A stretch of DNA of 64,000 bases from NP936 sp002726085 (lineage in GTDB: Bacteria > Acidobacteriota > Vicinamibacteria > Vicinamibacterales > UBA8438): positions 1 through 64,000 of the forward strand of contig DASCQF010000005.1 in assembly GCA_036012905.1 (NCBI GenBank), read 5' to 3'. Position numbers and translations under genes: made by a program. Below the pieces are notes generated by a model. It saw nothing but the letters and a program-made list of their open reading frames with translations, was not told the DNA's origin and ran no database searches. Numbering within the stretch: the stretch's first letter is position 1; each line of letters opens with the position of its first letter. Shown here in pieces: positions 52,145-59,855 of this stretch.

Positions 52145-52536
52145 GTCAACGGGCTCGAATCAGCCCGCCCGCCCGGCATGCCTGTTTAAACCCTCAGGCG
52201 AGAAGACAGCGTCGAACACCGCCACTCGACAGCGACGATTATCGTCCAGATGGCAGACGTGTGAAAGGAATGAGTCCGGCGCAGAGCGAGGAGACAACTG
52301 CCGGATTATCGCCAGTCTTCACCACCGCGTGGGCGATGGTGTGGTGCTCCTCACTCACCCAGGCCAGATTTGATCTGTTCTCGAGCGATGGTTCTCTGAC
52401 CGAGCGGAAGTTTCATTAGGCTAGGGCAATCGGCTAGTCTTATGTGGATTATGGCGGCCCTGCCACCTGCCTGCGGAGGCCGATACAAATGACTCATGCA
52501 TCGTTGCCCGTACGGTCCGGGACGCTGTGACCCGAC
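52145..52536. other. 392-bp non-coding stretch
   Basis: I find no convincing gene. It contains a perfect 13-bp palindrome (GACGAT-T-ATCGTC, 52234-52246) that could be an operator. The segment around 52400-52460 is unusually A/T-rich and could be a decayed insertion, but no ends or transposase are recognisable. Confidence 0.4.
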
Positions 52537-53196
52537 ATGCGAAACCTCGATCCCGCTCGTCGTTCCGAACCTCACTCCTTCCCGCTCCGACCCGCATCAG
52601 ACACCGTCCGACGTCTGCTCGTCGGGTTGACGGTGCTGGTGGCCCTGGGGACCGCCACGGGCGCCCCCCTGCGGTCGCAAAGTGTCGGTGGCGCTGCGGA
52701 AACGATTACGGCGGCCGACGTCACGGCGCTGATTACCGCGGCGGCGGGGGCTCTGAACGACAACACCCTTGCAGTGGCGGTCGTCGACCGGAGCGGAGCG
52801 ATCCTGGGTGTGTATCGACGTCCGGGCACGACGGCCCTGGCACCGGACGTGGCGGTGTCGCTGGCGCGTGCCGCGGCGTTTTTCAGCAACGATCAAGCGC
52901 CGCTTTCGTCCCGCACTGTCCGCTTCATCAGCGGCATCCATTTCCCAGCTGGTGTGACGAACACACCGAATGCGGCGCTCTACGGGATAGAGAACAACAA
53001 CCGCGGGTGTAACCTCGGCCCCTACAACCCCAGCGTGCTGATCGACCAACCGCGGTCGATCGTTGGCACGATCGGTACCGGCGGCGGAAGCTGTACGTTC
53101 GAGACGGCGATGTCTGGACCGTCAGTGACACGCCGCCAGGACCGGCGACGGACCCGGAATAGCACGCTCGGGCCTTCAGGGCCGCCGGGAACTTGA
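52537..53196 (+). pseudogene. exported GlcG/HbpS-like heme-binding protein, apparently truncated
   Basis: A 219-residue frame. A signal segment (about residues 23-45) is followed by the HbpS/GlcG-type domain (ITAADVTALITAAAGALNDNTLAVAVVDRSGAILGVYRRPGTTALAPDVAVSLARAAAFFSND, then GIHFPAGVTNTPNAALYGIENNNRGCNLG). Homologues known to me continue well beyond this point with further conserved glycine-rich strands. Here the sequence turns into a basic low-complexity tail after about residue 180. A frameshift or 3' deletion near 53080-53100 is the likely reason. Confidence 0.65.
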
Positions 53197-53247
53197 AGCG
53201 CCATCGGATCGCAGCTCCGGCGTCGCGCCATGAGGTAGAGGCTCGCC

Positions 53248-53598
53248 ATGCCCAAACTGACCGTTGACGGCTACGGGAAATTCGACATCTCCGATAGCAA
53301 GCGACTTGTCCTGGCTATCGAACAGGATGCCCAGGTTGACATCATGCATGCGTGCGGCGGCAACGCGCGCTGTACCACGTGTCGGGTGGAGTTCATCGAC
53401 GGTGAACCGTCGACGATGACAGCCGCGGAGAAGGCGTGTCTCGAAGCCAAGGGCCTGACCGGCGTGCGTCTATCGTGCCAGCTCCTGTGCAACCAGGACA
53501 TGACCGTCCGCGCCATCAGTCGCCTCGAGGGCACCGGCCGGCCTGACGCCGGGGGCACGCCAGCGGAGATGATCACGCCGACGCCAGAATGGCTCTAG
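53248..53598 (+). CDS. [2Fe-2S] ferredoxin, plant/adrenodoxin type
   Basis: A 116-residue ferredoxin. Cys36, Cys42, Cys45 and Cys77 form the C-x5-C-x2-C-xn-C cluster ligands (ACGGNARCTTC and RLSCQ). The short C-terminal tail is Pro/Gly-rich. It serves as an electron carrier; no partner reductase or oxygenase is adjacent, so its pathway is unknown. A GAGG-type ribosome binding site precedes ATG 53248. Confidence 0.92.
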   Translation: MPKLTVDGYGKFDISDSKRLVLAIEQDAQVDIMHACGGNARCTTCRVEFIDGEPSTMTAAEKACLEAKGLTGVRLSCQLLCNQDMTVRAISRLEGTGRPDAGGTPAEMITPTPEWL

Positions 53599-53601
53599 CA
53601 G

Positions 53602-53765
53602 CCCGTGGTGAAACCCCGCGTTGCACCGAGACCCTGGCGTGGCAATGCCGCGCACGGCCAATGCAAGGCGCGCCGAGGGCGAATACCGGCCTGTATTCAA
53701 CCGAGAAGCAACGCAGCTGGCCGGGATGCAGCGCCGTTCGAATGCAGCGGGGCTTTCACCACGGG
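53602..53765. repeat. palindromic (MITE-like) element of about 165 bp
   Basis: Outer arms CCCGTGGTGAAA (53602-53613) and TTTCACCACGGG (53754-53765) are perfectly complementary. Inner blocks CCCCGC/GCGGGG (53614-53619, 53747-53752) and TGCA pair as well. The centre is a small hairpin GAATAC-N6-GTATTC (53681-53698). The halves align imperfectly along most of their length. The element fills the gap between the ferredoxin and the convergent arfB end. Confidence 0.7.
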
Positions 53766-53793
53766 GTGCTCGGCCGTTCAACCAGAAGGCGCG

Positions 53794-54216
53794 TTACTCC
53801 TCCTCGCCGCGGGCGCGCCCACGAAGCTCCTTCACCTGGCTCCGTTGCCGTTTTACTTCGAGCCGTTTCTCCCGGGCTGCCGGACGAGGCTTTGTCGGAC
53901 GCCGTAGTTTGGGACGCCTCGATGCACGCTCCAACAGCGTGGCGAGACGGGCTCGCGCCGCCGACCGGTTCTGAGCCTGGGTCCGGTGCTCACGGCTATC
54001 GATCACCAGGATGCCGTCCGACGAGACGCGACTACCAGCCTGTGCGATCAGACGTGCTTTGATGTCAGGCGCCAGGGACGAGTTCTTCACGTCGAAACGC
54101 AGCTCGACGGCGGTCGCGACTTTGTTGACGTTCTGCCCGCCCGGCCCAGATGCGCGCACGAAGCGCTCCTTCAACACACGGGCGTCGACCGCCACTGTCT
54201 CGGAGAGCTTGATCAT
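53794..54216 (-). CDS. arfB: ribosome-rescue peptidyl-tRNA hydrolase ArfB (YaeJ)
   Basis: A 140-residue class I release-factor-like protein without codon-recognition domains. The GGQ motif (Gly26-Gly27-Gln28) sits in RASGPGGQNVNKVATAVELRFDV, followed by REHRTQAQNRSAA. The long basic C-terminal tail (about residues 100-140) should lie in the empty mRNA channel of a stalled ribosome. It hydrolyses peptidyl-tRNA on non-stop complexes. Confidence 0.94.
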   Translation of the reverse strand: MIKLSETVAVDARVLKERFVRASGPGGQNVNKVATAVELRFDVKNSSLAPDIKARLIAQAGSRVSSDGILVIDSREHRTQAQNRSAARARLATLLERASRRPKLRRPTKPRPAAREKRLEVKRQRSQVKELRGRARGEEE

Positions 54217-54265
54217 GGTTCATGAACCGGACCGGTTTCCGCCCGGCACCGGCGACAAACGAAGG

Positions 54266-54985
54266 TCACCCGTCAGACACCGGCTTTTCGCAGTCGACTA
54301 AATCGACGAGTGCCATTTCGTCGATCTCCATATACGCCAGCGATTCGGTGGTCCGCCTGGAATAGGCCCGAATGTCTATGCCCCGCGTGAAGCGCGGCCC
54401 GTCAATGACGCAGGTGTGGAATTCACCCTCCTCGCCACACAGGTCCAAGCCGGTCTGTTCACGCACGATGCGCAGCTCGTCAATCGCCGTGTCATTCAGC
54501 TCCCGACCAACCCATGTCTCATCAAGCCAGCGGGTCTTGACGCAAGAGACACGCGCCCTGAATCCTCTGTCCAGCAGCTGACGAAGCAGGGCGTTGCGAT
54601 CGCGTTGCCACAAGGGGGTCTCGACGCGTAACCCGGTAGAACGGCTCCGTTCGCGAATCCAATTCGGGTGGCCGTCCACCTCCGCGATGTCTCCGGTGAC
54701 GACACAGTCAACACCCATTTCCTCCTGTAGCCTGCGCAAGCTGGTTTCGTAGCTCTTCTCGAACGGTGCGCGGATTGGCAACACATGGTGCGGCAGCGCC
54801 AATGCCTGCGCCTGCAGCTTGATCAAGGCCAGAGGATGGGCCAGGAACTCCGGCTCTGGTGGCGCGAAGGTGACAAGACAACGGACACGGCACCCGTGTC
54901 GATCGGCTTCATACAACGCCATCGAAGAATCTTTCCCGCCGGTCCAGAGCAGTGCCGCGTCGTGCATGAGATCAACCACCGTCAC
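54266..54985 (-). CDS. PP-loop ATPase of the diphthine--ammonia ligase (Dph6/COG2102) family
   Basis: A 239-residue adenine-nucleotide alpha hydrolase. The PP-loop reads LLWTGGKDSSMALYE (SGGKDS variant, about residues 12-26), and the family signature GEEGEFHTCVIDGP is near residue 190, with VVTGDIAEVDGH between. Eukaryotic members amidate diphthine. Bacteria have no diphthamide, so this homologue must act on another substrate, which is unknown. It stands alone between arfB and an exported protein. Confidence 0.85.
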   Translation of the reverse strand: MTVVDLMHDAALLWTGGKDSSMALYEADRHGCRVRCLVTFAPPEPEFLAHPLALIKLQAQALALPHHVLPIRAPFEKSYETSLRRLQEEMGVDCVVTGDIAEVDGHPNWIRERSRSTGLRVETPLWQRDRNALLRQLLDRGFRARVSCVKTRWLDETWVGRELNDTAIDELRIVREQTGLDLCGEEGEFHTCVIDGPRFTRGIDIRAYSRRTTESLAYMEIDEMALVDLVDCEKPVSDG

Positions 54986-55018
54986 GACGCGCGCCGGCGA
55001 ACACGCGTTCCAATCCGG

Positions 55019-55477
55019 CTACCTCGGGTTCACCCTCGTGCTCTGTGTCGATACGCATTGCCATCGGCCATCGCGCTGCACCCAGACGTCGGTATAACGA
55101 AACGTCACTTCCGCCCGTTGCCCTTGCCGGATCCCGACCAGGCGCAGGGTGAACCACACCACTGCCGTGTCCCGATAAACCTTCACCGTGAACTCGTCCT
55201 GAATGGCGGACTCCACCTGCTGATTGAACTCGGTCGCGAGCGCCAGCTCCCGTGCCTTGTCGCCCCGACTACCATCGTCGTAGGTCGCAGTGAACTCGTC
55301 GGCCAAGATCTCCTCGATGAAGGCGATATCCTTGCGATAGAATGCCTCATTCCACCCCTGTTCGAGCTCGACGAGAATCTGTTGATCCGACTTGACCGTC
55401 GGCTCCTGCGTAGCGGACGCAGGAACGGCCAAGGCCGTCGCAAGCACATACCACAGCACAACACCGCGCCGTCCCAT
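55019..55477 (-). CDS. exported NTF2/SnoaL-like (DUF4440) protein
   Basis: A 152-residue protein with a signal peptide (about residues 1-22, ending ASA) and a single NTF2-like cone domain. The pattern ILVELEQGWNEAFYRKDIAFIEEILADEFTATYDDG, then TAVVWFTLRLVG and YTDVWVQRDGRWQCVSTQSTRV, is that of DUF4440. These proteins bind small hydrophobic ligands or have no known activity. No role is suggested by neighbours. Confidence 0.82.
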   Translation of the reverse strand: MGRRGVVLWYVLATALAVPASATQEPTVKSDQQILVELEQGWNEAFYRKDIAFIEEILADEFTATYDDGSRGDKARELALATEFNQQVESAIQDEFTVKVYRDTAVVWFTLRLVGIRQGQRAEVTFRYTDVWVQRDGRWQCVSTQSTRVNPR

Positions 55478-55552
55478 CAGGCAGGCTCCATTCCTACGCT
55501 CCCCGATCGCAGTCTACAGCGTCGCCGGGAGACACCGGCTGAGCTCATATGT

Positions 55553-56131
55553 TCACTGTCCGATCACTTGAACATCGGGAAGGTTGGCCTCCACCTGCTT
55601 CCACCCCTGGAAGTGTTTTAGACAATCCACCACCATGGGCATAGGCTCTGGCCAGATTTCCGGCAAGTCCATCTCGCCTGCCGACTCGATAGAACACGCG
55701 AGTCTTTCGTCCGGCGGGCAGAACTGCGCGTCAACGCCCGGCTTGTTGCCACGCGGATCCACTCGGTACCATCCGATCCCAGGCAAATGAACGGCGTTGA
55801 GTCCGTGGAGCGAAAAGCCATTGCCATCCTCACGGCTCAGTCGCTGATAGCACAGCCCGGCCAGAATGCCGTTGGCTCGTAGCAGAGCCGCCAGCAAGTG
55901 GCTCTTCGCGAAGCACCATCCGGTGCCCTGCTCCAGAACCTCAGAAGCCAGGCAGGTAGTCACAGGCGCTTTGTGGTCCCCGCTGTGCTCTATGCGATCT
56001 CGAACCCACTCGAAACAGACGCGTGTGGTTTCGGGCTCGTCAGAGCGCCCCTGGCCAAGCTCGCGAGCACACTCCAGAACCCCTGGGGATCGCCAGTCAA
56101 TGACGTCGGTTGATTTGAGATAGCGGTTCAT
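55553..56131 (-). CDS. transglutaminase-like superfamily protein
   Basis: A 192-residue cytoplasmic protein with the papain-like transglutaminase core. The nucleophile is Cys73 in TGWCFAKSHLLAALLRANG, with His109 in LHGLNAVHLPG and Asp125 in WYRVDPRGN. Bacterial members are usually cysteine proteases or amidases rather than cross-linking enzymes. The stand-alone domain without signal peptide or partner gene leaves the substrate open. Confidence 0.87.
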   Translation of the reverse strand: MNRYLKSTDVIDWRSPGVLECARELGQGRSDEPETTRVCFEWVRDRIEHSGDHKAPVTTCLASEVLEQGTGWCFAKSHLLAALLRANGILAGLCYQRLSREDGNGFSLHGLNAVHLPGIGWYRVDPRGNKPGVDAQFCPPDERLACSIESAGEMDLPEIWPEPMPMVVDCLKHFQGWKQVEANLPDVQVIGQ

Positions 56132-56371
56132 CTGCGTTCAACACAGAACGTCAGAGCGGTGGACAACGTCAATTCGCGGCATCTCCGAACGGCACGTCCA
56201 CCTACTGTCACCAAAACTGTCTCGTAGGAGCCATTCTGTCCGTGTCATTTCGTCCGGTCAAGCACCTCCACCACATAGGGTTACTGGATTATTGCGACTC
56301 GCCGGAACCGGCTGGGCTGAAGGCTCCGGCCGCCCCATCCCATACCCTCGCGCCAATTTCCCGGTGGGAGC

Positions 56372-57163
56372 TCACCCGACGAGCTCGGCGCGCATGACGG
56401 TGACCGCCTGTCCTCCAAGCCGGATGCGGTCGCCGTCGAGTCCTACCTTGACGACGCCGCCGCGCTCGGAGGCCTGATACGCGGTGAAGGAATCGGTGTC
56501 CAGGCGCTCTCCCCAAAACGGCCCGAGACAGCAGTGGGCGGACCCTGTCACCGGGTCCTCGTCGATACCGGCGGCCGGCGCAAAGAACCGCGAGACGACG
56601 TCGAATCCCGGCGCAGACGACCGGCTCGTCACGATGACTCCCCGGTTCGATAGACGCCTGAGGGCACCGAAGTCTGGCGTCAGATCCCGGACGATCTGCT
56701 CGGAGGCGACTTCGATCAGAAAGTCGAACCGGTTTCGTCCAACCCACAGCGGGTCGACCCCCAGCGCAGCGGTCAGCTCTGCGGGAACATTCACCGGCGC
56801 CGGAGGCTCGGCCGGGAAATCCAGCTCGATCCAGTCGTCCTGGCGTTGCGCGGTCAGCAGGCCGCTCTTCGTGTGGAACCGCGCTTCGGCGCCGCCGGCC
56901 AGATGTCCGTCCTCCCACAGGACGTGCGCGCTGGCGAGCGTCGCGTGGCCGCACAGCGCCACCTCGACGGCGGGCGTGAACCAGCGCAGGTCGAAGCCCT
57001 CGTCCCGACGGACCAGGAACGCGGTCTCCGAGAGGTTCATCTCGCGGGCGACCGCCTGCATCCACCCCTCTGAGGCCGCCTCCGGCAACAGACAGACCGT
57101 GGCCGGGTTGCCGCCGAACAGGGTGTCGGTGAACGCGTCGACCTGTGTGATGATCTGCCCCAC
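56372..57163 (-). CDS. PhzF-family isomerase-like protein
   Basis: A 263-residue protein of the diaminopimelate-epimerase-like fold. Diagnostic segments are QVDAFTDTLFGGNPATVCLL, MNLSETAFL with the catalytic Glu46, VALCGHATLASAHVLWE, and the second-half DEDPVTGSAHCCLGPFW with YQASERGG. A GTG start at 57163 with GGAGGAG just upstream is preferred over an in-frame ATG at 57220, which would add a non-homologous leader. Substrate is unknown; only PhzF itself, in phenazine clusters, is well characterised. Confidence 0.9.
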   Translation of the reverse strand: MGQIITQVDAFTDTLFGGNPATVCLLPEAASEGWMQAVAREMNLSETAFLVRRDEGFDLRWFTPAVEVALCGHATLASAHVLWEDGHLAGGAEARFHTKSGLLTAQRQDDWIELDFPAEPPAPVNVPAELTAALGVDPLWVGRNRFDFLIEVASEQIVRDLTPDFGALRRLSNRGVIVTSRSSAPGFDVVSRFFAPAAGIDEDPVTGSAHCCLGPFWGERLDTDSFTAYQASERGGVVKVGLDGDRIRLGGQAVTVMRAELVG

Positions 57164-57213
57164 GAGACTCCTCCAGATGCTGCATACAGGCGCCCAGGAC
57201 TCCCGACGGCTGG

Positions 57214-57243
57214 TTGCCATCGGCCCGCCCGGCCTGCTATGAT
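57214..57243 (+). promoter_or_regulatory. extended -10 promoter of the atp F0 operon
   Basis: TTGCCA (57214-57219), an 18-bp spacer and TATGAT (57238-57243) preceded by TGC give an extended -10 (TGnTATGAT). Transcription should start near 57250. Confidence 0.7.
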
Positions 57244-57248
57244 TTTAT

Positions 57249-57268
57249 GTTTCCCGACGGTGGGAAAC
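57249..57268 (+). promoter_or_regulatory. hairpin at the 5' end of the atp transcript
   Basis: GTTTCCC-GACGGT-GGGAAAC forms a perfect 7-bp stem at the predicted start of the mRNA. It may stabilise the transcript or act as an operator. Confidence 0.5.
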
Positions 57269-57367
57269 GGTCTACAACGGGCGTGAACCGGACCCGAGCG
57301 ACTCAGGCCGTCCGGTGTCAGGGACGCCGCTGGGAATCCCCGCGCGTTCCGATTGCTGACTCGTCAC

Positions 57368-57610
57368 ATGCCCGACCCGAGCGACCATTTTCTCGCAAGA
57401 TCGTTTCAGGCCTTGCAGGAAAACGTCCGCCGGTCGGGTCCGGCGGCGTCGGCCGGGTACACGCTCATCGGCGCCATCCTCCTGCTGGGCGGAGTGGGTT
57501 ACCTGGTGGATCGCTGGGCAGAGACCGCACCCTGGTTCATGCTCACGGGTTTGCTGACGGGTATGGTCGTCGGGTTCTACCAGCTGGCGAAGACGGTCTG
57601 GAAGATATGA
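57368..57610 (+). CDS. AtpZ-like two-helix subunit of the ATP synthase operon
   Basis: An 80-residue protein with two membrane helices (about residues 28-46 and 53-72): GYTLIGAILLLGGVGYLVDRW and MLTGLLTGMVVGFYQLAK. This matches the AtpZ/F0F1-ATPase gene 1 family, which assists c-ring assembly or magnesium transport with AtpI. Its stop overlaps the next start (ATGA). A TTG 15 bases upstream is an alternative start. Confidence 0.85.
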   Translation: MPDPSDHFLARSFQALQENVRRSGPAASAGYTLIGAILLLGGVGYLVDRWAETAPWFMLTGLLTGMVVGFYQLAKTVWKI

Positions 57611-57984
57611 AGCTGTCCGGAGTGCTGGCGGTCGTCTGCGTGGCTACGTGTGGCCTGTTCACAACGCTGGTCGCGCCAGGCACCACGGGTGCGGCGTTCT
57701 TGGGTATGGCGGCGCCGCTGATCGTCGGGATGGGGACCATCCTGCTGGTCGAACAGACGACGCGCGCCAACATCCAGGCGCTCACGAGCCGGATGACGAT
57801 CGCGTTCGTCGCCAAGATGGTGTTCTACGCGACGTATGTGTCGGTCGCGATCGCGCTACTGGGCATCGACCCAGTACCCTTCACCATTAGTTTCACGTTC
57901 TATTTCGTGGCGCTGCAGATCACCGAGGCGCTGTATTTCAAGACCCTGTTCGCACGCACCAGCGCGAACACCGCCGTCAACTGA
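57607..57984 (+). CDS. atpI: AtpI-like ATP synthase subunit I
   Basis: A 125-residue protein with four predicted membrane helices and little hydrophilic sequence. Position between AtpZ and the a subunit, size and helix count fit ATP synthase protein I, an assembly factor for the c-ring. Sequence conservation in this family is weak, so context carries most weight. ATG 57607 is embedded in the preceding stop codon. Confidence 0.8.
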   Translation: MKLSGVLAVVCVATCGLFTTLVAPGTTGAAFLGMAAPLIVGMGTILLVEQTTRANIQALTSRMTIAFVAKMVFYATYVSVAIALLGIDPVPFTISFTFYFVALQITEALYFKTLFARTSANTAVN

Positions 57985-58009
57985 GCGCACGCACACCGCT
58001 GCCATCATC

Positions 58010-58960
58010 ATGAGCGCCGCACAAGAGCACGAAGCCGCACAGGCGGCCGGAGAGCACGGCGCCGAAGAGGCGTTCAACGCCGGCGAGGTCATCATCGAGC
58101 ACGTCTCGAACAGCTCGCTCGATCACCCGATTCTGCATCTCCCGCACATCGGCGGCATCGATTTCTCCGTCACCAAGCACGTCATGATGTTGTGGCTGGT
58201 CGCCGGATTCCTGTTCCTGGTCATCACGATCGCCACCCGGGCCTACCTCAAGCAGGAACGACGCATTCCGACCGGCTTCATGAACGCCCTGGAATGGCTG
58301 GTGCAGTCGATTCGCGACGCGATCGTGCTCCCGAACGTCGGGGCGAAGTTCGTCAACGTCTGGACGCCGCTGATCCTGACGCTCTGTGTGTTCATCCTCG
58401 CCTCGAACGCGATCGGGCTGATCCCGATCTTCGAAGTACTCGGCCTGATGGACCGGTTCGTGCTACAGAACGCTCCCGAGTCGGAGTCGCTGATCAACAG
58501 CGTGCTGCACGGCGGCACGACCTCGACGGCCAACTACAACGTCACCGCGGCGCTCGCGACCATCACGTTCTTCGCCATCATCGTGGCCGGCGTCATGGCT
58601 CACGGCTTCTTCAAGCACTGGAAGAACCTGGTGCCGTCGGGGCTCGCCTGGCCGGTCTATATTTTGCTTATCCCGATCGAGATCATGGGCATGTTCGTCA
58701 AGCCGTTCGCGCTCACCATGCGGCTGGCCGCCAACATGACCGGTGGCCACATCGCGATTCTGTCGATCCTGTCGCTGGTCTTCATCTTCAACCAGGTGTT
58801 CGAGAGCGCGGCACTCGGCGTGGGCGTCGGGTTCACGGTCGCCTTGCCGCTCGCGGTCGGCATCTCCGCCCTGGAAATCATCGTCGTCATGGTCCAGGCC
58901 TACGTGTTCACCCTGCTGACATCGGTATTCATCGGCATGGCCATCAACGTCCACCACTAG
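58010..58960 (+). CDS. atpB: ATP synthase F0 subunit a
   Basis: Subunit a (316 residues), forming the proton half-channels against the c-ring. The essential arginine lies in MFVKPFALTMRLAANMTGGH, and the last helices read ALEIIVVMVQAYVFTLLTSVFIGMAI, typical of the family. It has a long hydrophilic His/Glu/Ala-rich N-terminal segment (about 45 residues) before the first helix. Reading upstream is open, but ATG 58010 follows the atpI stop and fits the family. Confidence 0.96.
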   Translation: MSAAQEHEAAQAAGEHGAEEAFNAGEVIIEHVSNSSLDHPILHLPHIGGIDFSVTKHVMMLWLVAGFLFLVITIATRAYLKQERRIPTGFMNALEWLVQSIRDAIVLPNVGAKFVNVWTPLILTLCVFILASNAIGLIPIFEVLGLMDRFVLQNAPESESLINSVLHGGTTSTANYNVTAALATITFFAIIVAGVMAHGFFKHWKNLVPSGLAWPVYILLIPIEIMGMFVKPFALTMRLAANMTGGHIAILSILSLVFIFNQVFESAALGVGVGFTVALPLAVGISALEIIVVMVQAYVFTLLTSVFIGMAINVHH

Positions 58961-59004
58961 TCACGCAGTCAGACAACGCCACACTCACACGGAGGAATAG
59001 CTGA

Positions 59005-59229
59005 ATGGAACTCTTGTACATCGCCGGCGTCGCGCTTGGTCTCGGGTTGATCGTGATCGGGGCGGGTCTGGGTATCGGCAAATTCACCGCCGCCGCCGCC
59101 GAGAGCATCGCCCGCCAGCCGAGCGCCGCCGCGCAGATCACCGGCGCCGTGAACCTCCCGCTCTTCCTGCTGGAAGGCGTGGCGATTCTGGCCGAGGTGT
59201 TCGTCTTCATCGTCGTGCTGATGCGGTGA
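59005..59229 (+). CDS. atpE: ATP synthase F0 subunit c
   Basis: The proteolipid of the rotor ring (74 residues, two helices). Helix 1 carries the glycine repeat IGAGLGIGK, the loop is ARQPSA, and the ion-binding carboxylate is Glu57 in NLPLFLLEGVAIL. The helix-1 glutamine that marks sodium-binding c-subunits is absent, so proton coupling is expected. A GGAGGA Shine-Dalgarno precedes ATG 59005. Confidence 0.96.
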   Translation: MELLYIAGVALGLGLIVIGAGLGIGKFTAAAAESIARQPSAAAQITGAVNLPLFLLEGVAILAEVFVFIVVLMR

Positions 59230-59279
59230 CCGTCCCGTCAGACACCCGATACGCACGATAACGTCAGAGGGAGCGTCTC

Positions 59280-59783
59280 ATGGATAATCCGTTGGTCCAG
59301 CCCGATCCCGGGCTCTTCATCTGGACCATCCTCACCTTTCTGATCCTGCTCGGCGCGCTGGCCAAGTTCGCCTGGGGGCCGCTGCTGAGAGCGCTCGACG
59401 AACGTCAGGAAACGATCCGCAAGTCGCTCGATGACGCCGAACAAGCCAATAAGGAGCTCCAACGGCTGCAGCAGGAATCGGCGCAGATCATTGCCGAGGC
59501 CCGCAGCGACGCACAGGCGATCGTCGCCAAGAGCCGCGCTGAAGCCGAGACGGTCCGGGAGGATCTGAAGCGGAAGGCCAAGGAGGAAGCTGATGCTCTG
59601 GTCCGCGGCGCCGAACGGCAGATCCAGCTCGAGACCGCTCGCGCGGTCCAGCAGATTCGGCACGAGGTGGTCGACCTCTCGCTCTCGGTCGCCTCGAAGC
59701 TGATCAAGAAGAACCTGACGCAGGAAGACAACGACGCGTTGATACAGGACTCGCTCAGCCAGATCGAAACGTCAAAACACTAG
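59280..59783 (+). CDS. atpF: ATP synthase F0 subunit b
   Basis: The peripheral stalk b subunit (167 residues) has one N-terminal membrane helix (about residues 10-30, GLFIWTILTFLILLGALAKF) followed by a long charged helix that dimerises. The F1 genes (atpH, A, G, D, C) do not follow; the next gene is convergent nuoN. The F0 block therefore stands apart from F1. Confidence 0.95.
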   Translation: MDNPLVQPDPGLFIWTILTFLILLGALAKFAWGPLLRALDERQETIRKSLDDAEQANKELQRLQQESAQIIAEARSDAQAIVAKSRAEAETVREDLKRKAKEEADALVRGAERQIQLETARAVQQIRHEVVDLSLSVASKLIKKNLTQEDNDALIQDSLSQIETSKH

Positions 59784-59811
59784 ATACCCGAGCAGGCCGC
59801 TGTATCACCGC

Positions 59812-59832
59812 AGCCTGTAGCCTGAAGCCTAT
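59812..59832. repeat. heptanucleotide tandem tract, AGCCTGT/AGCCTGA units
   Basis: AGCCTGT-AGCCTGA-AGCCTAT between the convergent ends of atpF and nuoN; the first 18 bases are identical to 3275-3292. Confidence 0.85.
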
Positions 59833-59855
59833 TTCGAGGCGGGAGCCCGGCGTGC

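Noticed and set aside
53599..53793. Small overlapping frames in the palindromic element
   Set aside because: Similar peptides appear on both strands because the DNA is palindromic; there are no ribosome binding sites.
59005..59229. Sodium-coupled ATP synthase
   Set aside because: Subunit c has two Glu in helix 2, but the helix-1 Gln of sodium-binding c-subunits is missing, so proton coupling is the better reading.
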